Part shown: one piece after another, positions 8,723 to 16,248 of the stretch
Numbering within the stretch: the first letter of the stretch is position 1
How the letters are laid out: every line of letters starts with the position of its first letter
Assembly (NCBI GenBank): GCA_028818695.1
Contig: JAPPNK010000020.1
Location: forward strand, 190,632-254,631
DNA: 64,000 bases
Source of the DNA: Candidatus Poribacteria bacterium
GTDB lineage: Bacteria > Poribacteria > WGA-4E > GCA-2687025
Reading direction: 5' to 3'
Program-made: the position numbers and the translations under genes
Notes under the pieces: generated by a model
Database searches by the model: none
What the model saw: only the letters and a program-made list of their open reading frames with translations
Told to the model about the DNA's origin: nothing

Positions 8723-9970
8723 TCACAACGCTTTGAAGTTCAACGTCAGCGCCAATTCGCGCCGCCATGGCTTTCCGTCCGCGCGGACAAGCGACAGGCT
8801 GACGAGCAAACGCACTTCGTTTTCAATATAAAACAAAAAAGAGGGCGTCGCCGTGTGCGACACAACCGTATTGCCGCCCCCCGCAAACCGCTCCATGTCA
8901 AGCCGGTAGTCGAGTCGAAAGTCGATGCGGTTCATCGCCTCGTAAAGATAGCCCGTCGAAGCCGAGAGGCGGTAGGCGCTTCCAAAATCGCTGTCCAACG
9001 GGCTTGCCAATGCGGCGCGCCCCTCTATCTGCGAGCTCCATGAGATGGGCCGGGCGTAACGCGCGGACAGATCCGCCGCAGGAGCGGGGCGGTCGGCTTG
9101 AGCGTCGGCTTGCGTCAAGGTGTAGCGCAGGCCGAGGGTGACGTCGTAGCCGTAGTACCTTTCGCCGATATTTTCGCGGTACAGCGCCTCGCTCATGCGA
9201 AGGGCGCCGCTTGCGCCGATGGTTTCTCCGCGCAGATAGCCCGAATTTTGGACAATCTTTTCGATATCTTCGAACCAGTATTTAGTGTACGTGTCGTCTC
9301 CAAATCGCTGGACATATTCGCGCTGCCGTTCAATAGCCGCCGCCATTTCCAAGAGCGTTTCGGCGGGCAGCCTGCGTTCGGTGACATTCTCTTCAGAGAA
9401 AAATGCGTCGATGCGTACGGCTTTGCGCAGCGCGGTCGCGTTGATGAACCTTCCCCATCCGATTCCGACGGTGACGCTGGAGGAGGGGCGGTCGAACGCT
9501 TTTCGGTAGTCGGCGTTGAGGCTGACGGAGCCGAACATCTCCTGTTCATCCCATGCGTATTTTTTAACGCGCCCTTCTGCGGCCGTCGCGTAATAGATGG
9601 AGGCGGCGTTTTCCAGGAGCGCGCGCGACCAGACGCCGTCCGCGTCAATGGAGTATGCAAAGGGGAGCGATTCATAAAATTGGCTGTAGTTGAAGCTGAT
9701 GTCGCCGTCGTTGACGAGCGCGGTTCCGTCGTTCCGTTCGTAGTCGTAGCGCAGGTCTAAGAAGAGGCTTGTTGCGCGGCTGACGGGCGGTTTGTAGTCG
9801 AAGATCGAGACATTTTGGGCGCGCGCGTCGGGGAAAATTGCCGCCAGCAGAAAGAGACATGCGGATGTCATGCAGGCGGCTTTGAACATGGAGGCGCCGT
9901 TGATTCGGACGGGGAAGGAATCGGCGGGCGTTTTCATGTTGTTGCCTGCTCCATGCGTTTTCTGCTTCAT
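8723..9970 (-). CDS. Putative outer-membrane beta-barrel protein, unknown function
   Basis: A 415-residue protein not recognised as a named family. A signal peptide is clear only from the internal methionine at about residue 28 (MFKAACMTSACLFLLAAIF, cleavage near ARAQ), so the true start may be near 9889 rather than 9970. The mature part has many alternating amphipathic strands rich in Tyr, Arg and Asp (LFLDLRYDYE, VTVGIGWGRF, YDVTLGLRYTL, IDFRLDYRLDM) and ends in LALTLNFKAL, a short terminal strand as in outer-membrane barrels. The gene lies 27 bp downstream of the RNase P RNA end. Confidence 0.6.
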   Translation of the reverse strand: MKQKTHGAGNNMKTPADSFPVRINGASMFKAACMTSACLFLLAAIFPDARAQNVSIFDYKPPVSRATSLFLDLRYDYERNDGTALVNDGDISFNYSQFYESLPFAYSIDADGVWSRALLENAASIYYATAAEGRVKKYAWDEQEMFGSVSLNADYRKAFDRPSSSVTVGIGWGRFINATALRKAVRIDAFFSEENVTERRLPAETLLEMAAAIERQREYVQRFGDDTYTKYWFEDIEKIVQNSGYLRGETIGASGALRMSEALYRENIGERYYGYDVTLGLRYTLTQADAQADRPAPAADLSARYARPISWSSQIEGRAALASPLDSDFGSAYRLSASTGYLYEAMNRIDFRLDYRLDMERFAGGGNTVVSHTATPSFLFYIENEVRLLVSLSLVRADGKPWRRELALTLNFKAL

Positions 9971-9997
9971 TGACGCTCCGTTTCACTCGGGTTGGCG

Positions 9998-10400
9998 GGC
10001 GGGAGCCGGTCGTAAGCCGGATTCTGTTCCCGCGCTTGCTTTCGCGCCTGCGGGCGGCGGCCATTCATCTGGGGCGCGCATTGCTGCTGCGCCTCTTGCG
10101 ACCTAACCCGGGGGCTGGCAGGACTGCCAATAGCCCCTCTATTCGGTCTTGCACCGGGCGAGGCTTGCCGATCCAAGCGCGTCGCCGCGCCTGCTGGTAG
10201 GCTCTTACCCCACCGTTTCACCCTTGCCTGATACCCGCGTCCTTTCGAAGCGGGTCCATCGGCGGTTTGCTTTCTGTTGCGCTGTCTGTGAGATCGCTCT
10301 CCCTGGGAGTTACCCAGCGCCCTTGTCCTTGGTGTCCGGACTTTCCTCATCCGCCCGTTCCATAAAACGCGCAGACGCGGCCGTCTGAACGACTCCCGCC
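9998..10400 (-). ncRNA. rnpB: RNase P RNA, bacterial type A
   Basis: On the minus strand, GAGGAAAGTCCGGACACC near the 5' end and ACAGAATCCGGCTTAC near the 3' end are the universally conserved P4-forming blocks. Between them lie AGGGTGAAACGGTGGGGTAA and GAGGGGCTATTGGCAG, typical of the J11/12 and P13-P14 regions. The termini GGCGGGAG (10393-10400) and CTCCCGCC (9998-10005) pair as helix P1, which sets the ends at about 403 nt. The RNA is the catalytic subunit that trims tRNA 5' leaders. A TATCAT at 10408-10413 is well placed as a -10 box; no good -35 was seen. Confidence 0.96.
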
Positions 10401-10436
10401 TCTTAAGATGATACACCGCTTTCTCGGCCGGCGCTG

Positions 10437-11111
10437 TTAAAACAGCTCTCCCTGATCAGATTCGCCGGCAGGCTCCATGCATTCGCGGGCGTCGTTGACG
10501 GGGCTGTTGACGCGCCTGCTCACCGGATACGCCTCCAGATCCGCGCCGCTCGGTTTCAGCAGCGGGCGCAGCAGCGACGGCTCCTCCACCGAATCGTTCA
10601 GCCACAGCTCCCAATGCTCCTCTTCAAGCAGGACAGGCATGCGGTGATGAAGCCGCTGTACCGCCGCATTCGCTTCGGTTGTGACAACGGCGCACGACTC
10701 TTTGCCCTGCCATTCGTCCCAAATGCCCGCCGCCGCGGCTGTTTGGCGGTCGGCTCTTCGGATAAAGTAGGGCTGTTTTCCGCCTGGCGTTTCGCTCCAT
10801 TCATAATAACCGGTCATTGGGACGATGCAGCGTCGGCGTCGGGCAGATTCTCGGAAGGAGGGCTTGTCAAAGAGCGTTTCGGCGCGCGCGTTGAACATGC
10901 GCCGTCCAATGCGCGCGTCAGCCGCCCAGCGCGGTATCAACCCCCAGCGCGCCATGAACGCTCTGCCGCTCCCGACAGCCGCAATCAGCTGCGACGGCGC
11001 AATGTTGTAGCGGGTCTTCGGATCCATGTCCAGGTTGACGCCGCCGCCCCGTAGATCAAGGAGACGCTGTAGAAACATGGCGTCCGATTCAAGAGCAAAC
11101 CTTCCGCACAT
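10437..11111 (-). CDS. SRAP/HMCES-family abasic-site DNA-protein crosslinking protein
   Basis: 224 residues from the ATG at 11111, which gives the family start MCGRF with the catalytic Cys2 exposed after Met removal. A longer TTG start at 11120 would bury that Cys, so I reject it. Further family blocks are NIAPSQL, FMARWGLIPRWA, NARAETLFDKPSF, RRCIVPMTGYYEW and the active-site His in RLHHRMPVLL. SRAP proteins crosslink to abasic sites in single-stranded DNA and shield them during replication. GGAAGG lies about 9 bases before the ATG. The rnpB gene begins 36 bp downstream. Confidence 0.93.
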   Translation of the reverse strand: MCGRFALESDAMFLQRLLDLRGGGVNLDMDPKTRYNIAPSQLIAAVGSGRAFMARWGLIPRWAADARIGRRMFNARAETLFDKPSFRESARRRRCIVPMTGYYEWSETPGGKQPYFIRRADRQTAAAAGIWDEWQGKESCAVVTTEANAAVQRLHHRMPVLLEEEHWELWLNDSVEEPSLLRPLLKPSGADLEAYPVSRRVNSPVNDARECMEPAGESDQGELF

Positions 11112-11333
11112 ATTCAGCAACCCTTCCCGATTTCCAACTCGCCGCGCAATCAGGATACCATAGAAACTCTGACGACGCTTTGCGCTTTAAATATGAAAGC
11201 CAGGCGGTCTCCACTGCTGACGAAGTTGCAGGACGCAGTCATGGTTTGTTGAGCGCCGCGGTTTGGTGTTTTGATTGGCGAAGCGGGAAACGCGAACGCG
11301 ATAGCGTCTATGCCGCGGATTGAGGAGACGAGC

Positions 11334-13148
11334 TTATTCGATATACTCGCGAGAGCGCTCTCGATCATACATATAATGTTCAGCGGGAAGCGGCGCTCCT
11401 CTAAAAGAATCGTAGCGGTATATCAGAGGATGCGTTTCGCTAGATCGATTCTCTAGAGACTCCATATAAAGATTCCAAAGCCCTATCCCGTGCGCCATTG
11501 CGAGGTCCTGCGCGAGCCGCTTCTCCTCTTCTGTCGCCCTGCCGTCCATCAACGCCGCTTTCCACTCTTTGACGGCGACCAGCTGCTCCAGCGCCGCCGC
11601 CGCGCGCTCTTCACACGCAAGCCGAACCTTTGTCGAATAGATGTTTTCAATGTCCATCGCAACCGCCATGCTCTCGGCGATCTTATACACCACAATCTCA
11701 TAGATCGCCGTCTCAATGTCCAAGTACCGCGTTTCGCTTTCTATCAGTAACGGATAAAGCCGCTCTTTTTCTACAAACTGCCGAATGTCAAACTTCTTGG
11801 CGGCGCGGTAGGCGCCGCTAGCGGCTAGAGCCGCTTCAGCGGCGGCGCATTTTTCCTCCTCCCCCGCGCTCTCGTCTGCTAGAGCCGCCTGCCATCTTTT
11901 GACTGCCGCCCACCATTCGAGAGACGCCTCCCATTCTTCATCGAAGGTTGACGGCATGAACGCTTTTTTCCACTCGTCGCTGCTATGTTTCCGTTCAAAA
12001 TACATGTACAGGAGGGTATTTCGCTTTGGAAATATCTCAATCCTCCACACCGCAGCGGTCGCTCTAGCTTTTTCCAACGCGGCTGTAGAAGGATCTAACC
12101 GCCAATCCTCATGGCGCTCCGCTCCCTTTTGAGCGATAAAGGAGGGAGGATGCGGCAGCCATTCCGCGTTTGCCGCCGCGGCGCAAGCGTCGGCGAACGC
12201 CGTATAAGAAGCGTAACGCGCCCGCCGTAACGGCTGCGCCGGCGGCTCTTCGTTCCGCTTGAGAGCCTGCAAGTAGGCGTTTTCCGCTTCAAGACGTTTC
12301 TCTACGGCTAAAAGCCATGTCTGAACGGCGGCGCGGACAACCTCATGCTTTGCCGTCCGCACCGCTGTCCATTCAGAAGCGTCCATTTGCCTTGCCAGCT
12401 TCCGCTGAATCCGTTTCGTTCGCTCCAGCGTTCGCGCGGTTCTTTCGATGCCGTTCTCTATCTCAGGAAGCTGCGGCGCAACGCCGCCGTCATGCGGCGG
12501 GAGCTGCGTTCTCACTTCGACAAGCTCTTGTAGAAACGCCGCTTGCGACCGTACGCGATTCCGCTTCGCCTCCGCCATTGGCATGCCGCTTTTGAGCGCG
12601 TCCAGCCATGCCTCTTCGATGGCGACGCTTTTCTCAAATAGAGGCAGCGCCGCCTCTACGTTCATGACCGGAAACCGATGGCCGCCGAACCAAAGGTCTG
12701 TTTCGCGCATATAGCCCAGCAGCGACCGATTCCGCTCTAAGCGCGCTTCTGCGCAGAGAATATGCAAACCTCTCATCCCGTTAGACGCGAGAAACTTGTC
12801 GATGGTCGTTTTATTTAACCAATAACGATTCTCATGATCATGAATGGAGATGCGGCTTCCCATTGATATGAGAGTCCATTCGAGATCGTCTGAATTCTTA
12901 GGTTGACAGCCGCTTAGGTCTGCAATAACGCCAATATCCGCTTCAACGCCTAGGGGACGAATTGATCCAATATAGGGTATCCAACGGAGATGGGACCTCC
13001 AAAAGGAGAGCGTCTTTTCGAGCGTATCGCGGTCCATTTTTGCGATTCTGGGATTCGGGGCTGAATCCGTTGAAGGCGGGGGCGGCGGCTGCGTGAAACA
13101 TCCCGCAACCGCCGACAGCGCCGCCATGATCATGAAAAATCGCCTCAT
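11334..13148 (-). CDS. Large helical lipoprotein of unknown function
   Basis: 604 residues starting with a lipoprotein signal (lipobox VAGC, Cys17) followed by a proline-rich linker. The rest is strongly helical and rich in Ala, Glu, Trp and Arg. Degenerate internal repeats are visible: AVKRWQAALADESAGEEEK and AVKEWKAALMDGRATEEEK are the clearest pair, and two weaker ones lie earlier (AIEEAWLDALKSG, AVEKRLEAENAYLQALK). I do not recognise the family. It starts with an ATGA overlap on a 47-residue sigma-factor fragment. A lipoprotein coupled to sigma suggests a former signalling unit (inference). Confidence 0.7.
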   Translation of the reverse strand: MRRFFMIMAALSAVAGCFTQPPPPPSTDSAPNPRIAKMDRDTLEKTLSFWRSHLRWIPYIGSIRPLGVEADIGVIADLSGCQPKNSDDLEWTLISMGSRISIHDHENRYWLNKTTIDKFLASNGMRGLHILCAEARLERNRSLLGYMRETDLWFGGHRFPVMNVEAALPLFEKSVAIEEAWLDALKSGMPMAEAKRNRVRSQAAFLQELVEVRTQLPPHDGGVAPQLPEIENGIERTARTLERTKRIQRKLARQMDASEWTAVRTAKHEVVRAAVQTWLLAVEKRLEAENAYLQALKRNEEPPAQPLRRARYASYTAFADACAAAANAEWLPHPPSFIAQKGAERHEDWRLDPSTAALEKARATAAVWRIEIFPKRNTLLYMYFERKHSSDEWKKAFMPSTFDEEWEASLEWWAAVKRWQAALADESAGEEEKCAAAEAALAASGAYRAAKKFDIRQFVEKERLYPLLIESETRYLDIETAIYEIVVYKIAESMAVAMDIENIYSTKVRLACEERAAAALEQLVAVKEWKAALMDGRATEEEKRLAQDLAMAHGIGLWNLYMESLENRSSETHPLIYRYDSFRGAPLPAEHYMYDRERSREYIE

Positions 13149-13288
13149 TCCTTTTTTTCAATGAGCGAACGGATGAAACCGATTAGGCGAGCGCGGTACT
13201 GTTTATAGAGGATGTTAAAGGCGTCCTCGTTTCCTTGCTGGGCGCTTACCGCCAGCTGAGCGGTCTTTTGATCGTTCATCGTCGTCAT
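13145..13288 (-). pseudogene. ECF sigma factor N-terminal fragment (region 2.1), 47 codons
   Basis: A short reading frame whose product contains AVSAQQGNEDAFNILYKQYR followed by ARLIGFIRSLI, the start of region 2 of extracytoplasmic-function sigma factors. It ends after ...RSLIEKKE, before the -10-binding helices and the whole of region 4, so it cannot be a working sigma factor. Its TGA stop overlaps the ATG of the 604-residue lipoprotein (ATGA at 13145-13148), so translation is coupled. An ATG at 13279 is an alternative start. It may be a remnant of a sigma gene or a small regulatory peptide; remnant is the simpler view. Confidence 0.6.
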
Positions 13289-13517
13289 CCGCTGTTTCAC
13301 TTGGCATGCGCATCATAACGCAGGATTTTATTGCGCTCAAGCTTTACTTAATGCGGCGCTAAGATTCCGCTTGCATAGGAATGACGATCTGGTTAGCGGA
13401 GCCTATGTTCGTTCAACGTCCCAACTTTAGGCATGAGGTCAGGAAGCCAGGTTGCATTACGGCGGGTCGGCGGTTATTCTACACCTGCTCTCTTGAAATT
13501 GTCAGCGGGGTTATTAA

Positions 13518-14390
13518 ATGGGCGGCAGGCGTCGGCGCTGGATCGGATTGTTATGGCTGTGCGCGGCAGCCGCCGCAGGAGTTTGGGGCTGTCAACAGGC
13601 GCCGAACGATCCGAATTCTAACGGCGGTTTGCATTTTGAAAACGCTGAGACGCTGCGTATCGCGTCGGCTCTTCCAAGCGTGACCGAGACGCTTTACGCG
13701 CTCGGTTTGGAGGATCGCATTGCCGCCGTAACAAGCAATTGCGACTATCCGCCTGAAGCGAAAGAGAAGGAATCGATCGGCGATTTTTCGTTGAATTATG
13801 AGAAGATTGCCGCTCTGAAAATCGATGCGGTGATCGGAGCGCGCGGCTTTACGGACGCGGCAGCCGACCGTCTGCGCGAGCTTGGCGTTCAATACGCGGC
13901 GATGGACAGCTCCAATATGGACGCCGTCGCGCGTTCCATCAAGGAGCTGGGAAAGGCGTTTGGAACTGAAGAAAAGGCGCGCGAGCTCGTACAGACGTTC
14001 GATGCCGCAATTGAGCGGGCGGCTGCGCGCGCGGAGGGAAAAAAACGTCCGACAGTTTTTTGGGTTCAATGGAATCAACCGCTCTCAACGGTCGGCCCCG
14101 GCAATTTTCACCATGATTTGATTCAGAAAGCCGGCGGCGAGAACATCGCCTTCGATCTCGGATCCGCCTACGCGCCGTTCAGCGAGGAGACGCTCATCCT
14201 GCGCAACCCTGAAATTCTGCTGGTTCATGGCAAGGCGGCTGCCGAATGGGCGCGCCGCCGTTTTCCGTCTGTAGAGGCGGTTCGTTCCGGCCGCGTCTAT
14301 CTGTTTTCGTTTGACGAGGCGGCGCGCCCCGGACCGCGTCTGCCTGCCGCCTTAGACCGCCTCTCGCAGTTGCTGCATCCCGAATCATGA
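13518..14390 (+). CDS. Periplasmic metal-chelate/cobalamin-binding lipoprotein (BtuF/FepB superfamily)
   Basis: 290-residue helical-backbone binding protein. Lipoprotein signal with lipobox VWGC (Cys25). RIASALPSVTETLYALGLEDRIAAVTSNCDYP is split here as RIASALPSVTETLYALG and DRIAAVTSNCDYPPEAK; this pattern is typical of BtuF-like proteins. Later come DAVIGARGFTDAA and NPEILLVHGK in the second lobe. It delivers vitamin B12 or an iron/haem chelate to the permease encoded immediately downstream (4-base overlap). Which ligand is bound cannot be told. GGGG lies about 8 bases before the ATG. Confidence 0.88.
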   Translation: MGGRRRRWIGLLWLCAAAAAGVWGCQQAPNDPNSNGGLHFENAETLRIASALPSVTETLYALGLEDRIAAVTSNCDYPPEAKEKESIGDFSLNYEKIAALKIDAVIGARGFTDAAADRLRELGVQYAAMDSSNMDAVARSIKELGKAFGTEEKARELVQTFDAAIERAAARAEGKKRPTVFWVQWNQPLSTVGPGNFHHDLIQKAGGENIAFDLGSAYAPFSEETLILRNPEILLVHGKAAAEWARRRFPSVEAVRSGRVYLFSFDEAARPGPRLPAALDRLSQLLHPES

Positions 14391-15430
14391 TTCGCCGAGC
14401 GCCTCTCGTCTGGGTGTTGACGGGGCTGGCGATTCTGGGAGCGGCGGCGGTTCTGTTGTCGTGCGCTCTGGGAGCCGTTTCGATACCTGTCTGGAAGCAG
14501 CTCTCGATCTGGCGGGAGACACTTTTTGAGGGCGGCGCGCCGCTGGAGGACCGCGCAGCGCATCTATACTGGAACATCCGCCTGCCCCGCGTGTTGACCG
14601 CATACGCGGCGGGGATGGGGCTTGCGGCGGTGGGGGCGTTGTTTCAAGCGCTGCTGCGCAACCCGCTGGCGGAGCCGTATATCATTGGAGTGTCGCCTGG
14701 GGCGGCTCTCGGCGCGACCATTTTTATCGCGGCGTCCGCGGTTGCGTCCGGAAATTCAGCCGAAACGGGAGCGTTGGCAGGCCGCGCGGCGAGCGCGTTT
14801 GCGGGCGCATTGGCGGCGGTCGCAGCGGCGTATCTGCTGGCGAGCCGAGGGCGCTTCTTAAACCTGTCCGACATTCTGCTGGCGGGAATTGCGGTCGGGT
14901 CGTTGGCGGCCGCGTTGACCTCGTATCTATGGATTCGCGTTTTACAGCAGTTTCGCGGACTGTTGTACTGGATGATGGGCAATTTGGGGTCGGCGTCTTG
15001 GAAAGGAGCCGCCCTGCTCGCCTGCTTGACAATTCCGACAGCGGCGGTGTGCTGGCGTCTGGCGCCCGCTCTCAATTTGATGATGCTGGGCGAGGAACGG
15101 GCGGCGTCTCTCGGCTTGAATGTGGAGCGTTTCAAACGTTGGATGCTGTTGCTCGGTTCGTTGACAGCGGCGGGTACGGTCGCGGCGGCGGGGATGATCG
15201 GTTTTGTCGGAATCATCGCGCCGCATATCGTTCGCCGGCTTGTCGGTTCAGACAACGGACGGGCGGTTCCCGCTTCCTGTCTGTTTGGGGGCGCATTTTT
15301 GACGTTATGCGACCTGGTCGCTCGGACGGCTGCCGCGCCGTTGGAGCTGCCGGTGGGCATCTTGACAGCGGCTATAGGCGCGCCGTTTTTCTTAACGATC
15401 CTGCGGCAAAGTCAGGCGGAGCGGTCGTAG
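14387..15430 (+). CDS. FecCD/BtuC-type ABC transporter permease
   Basis: 347 residues with about ten hydrophobic segments, usual for the type II importer permeases of B12 and siderophores. Motifs in order: RLPRVLTAYAAGMGLAAVGA, LLRNPLAEPYIIGVSPGAALG (family signature), LLYWMMGNLGSASW, EERAASLGLNVERF (coupling-helix region) and GFVGIIAPHIVRRLVGSDN. The ATG overlaps the binding-protein stop. No ATPase gene (btuD/fecE type) follows: the next gene is convergent and overlaps this one by 19 bp. The ATPase must be encoded elsewhere, or the system is incomplete. Confidence 0.92.
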   Translation: MIRRAPLVWVLTGLAILGAAAVLLSCALGAVSIPVWKQLSIWRETLFEGGAPLEDRAAHLYWNIRLPRVLTAYAAGMGLAAVGALFQALLRNPLAEPYIIGVSPGAALGATIFIAASAVASGNSAETGALAGRAASAFAGALAAVAAAYLLASRGRFLNLSDILLAGIAVGSLAAALTSYLWIRVLQQFRGLLYWMMGNLGSASWKGAALLACLTIPTAAVCWRLAPALNLMMLGEERAASLGLNVERFKRWMLLLGSLTAAGTVAAAGMIGFVGIIAPHIVRRLVGSDNGRAVPASCLFGGAFLTLCDLVARTAAAPLELPVGILTAAIGAPFFLTILRQSQAERS

Positions 15431-16248
15431 CGGCTCGTTGAAAAGGCGGTTTCAATCGGCGCCGCCTCTTCGTAAGGGTCGGGCGGAAGTTGAAAGTTGC
15501 GTTCCAGCGCGCCGTTCTCTGACCATTGGACGAGCCGCCACAGGTTTGCGATTGTCCATTGGCGGAAACGGCGCGTCAGGATGCGCTCGGCGCAGGCGTT
15601 TTGAAGCCACCGGCGCGTCCATTCGGCGTCCGCCCCGATCCAACGCGCAAGCCGCTTTGCCCCGAACCGCTCCTTTAACATGCGTTGAGTTGCTCGGCTT
15701 TCGGTTCCGCGTTTCAGCAGCTCTAGCAGTGCGGAGGCGGCGCGCGCGTTCCGCGATTTGCCGTATAAGGCGCGCAGCGGCATCGGCTTTAAAAGGATGG
15801 GGCGGAACGGCATGCCCCATCCCTCGCGCCACTGAATGAATCGGCGGAAGGCGGGGAGCGGGACGAACCAGACAGCGGAGTCGCGCAGAGCCTCGACAGG
15901 AGAAGAATCGGCGGAACGGGCGGCGAGGCATGCGAGCAGATCTCCCGCTTCCGCGACCTGTATGCGCAGGTCTTCTTCGTTGCTGGGCGCGTCTGAGTCG
16001 GTCGCCGAGGGGGAGAGGTCAAGCCGTATGCGCCCCGTTTCGACGGCGCCGATCCAGTCGACGGGGCGGCCTTTGGGAGGGGGAGGTTGAAGCGGCTGTT
16101 TGGCGGCTGTTTCGACGCGCAGGGCGAGGCGCCGCCATTCGCGCATGTCATGCGGACGTATCCGCCGAAAAAACTGTGCGTCCTCTATGCGGCTCCACCG
16201 CGATAAACGCTCCGATGCGATGGGGGCTGTCGACGTTCGCGTTTTCAT
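15412..16248 (-). CDS. Hypothetical protein, Arg/Trp-rich
   Basis: 278 residues from the ATG at 16248, which overlaps the stop of the upstream WD40 gene (ATGA); an in-frame ATG at 16272 would overlap it by 28 bases. I do not recognise the family. The N-terminal third includes a proline-rich linker (QPLQPPPPKGRP); the C-terminal half is rich in Arg and Trp with helical stretches such as SALLELLKRGTESRATQRML and ERFGAKRLARWIG, resembling a helical DNA- or protein-binding domain. No signal peptide. It converges on the permease gene with a 19-bp overlap. Confidence 0.55.
   Translation of the reverse strand: MKTRTSTAPIASERLSRWSRIEDAQFFRRIRPHDMREWRRLALRVETAAKQPLQPPPPKGRPVDWIGAVETGRIRLDLSPSATDSDAPSNEEDLRIQVAEAGDLLACLAARSADSSPVEALRDSAVWFVPLPAFRRFIQWREGWGMPFRPILLKPMPLRALYGKSRNARAASALLELLKRGTESRATQRMLKERFGAKRLARWIGADAEWTRRWLQNACAERILTRRFRQWTIANLWRLVQWSENGALERNFQLPPDPYEEAAPIETAFSTSRYDRSA

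Noticed and set aside
11350-11363. 14-bp perfect palindrome CGAGAGCGCTCTCG
   Set aside because: It lies inside the end of the lipoprotein coding region (RERSR codons), lacks a T-run and occurs only once, so a regulatory role is not supported.
11150-11368. 72-codon open frame between the SRAP and 604-residue lipoprotein genes
   Set aside because: No ribosome-binding site, overlaps the lipoprotein end, and composition is unremarkable; the stretch is treated as intergenic.
13435-13455. Cobalamin riboswitch upstream of the BtuF-like gene
   Set aside because: GAGGTCAGGAAGCCAGG partly resembles a B12 box, but the upstream core (GCCACTG and the GGTGxxAATCC block) is absent in 13289-13434.
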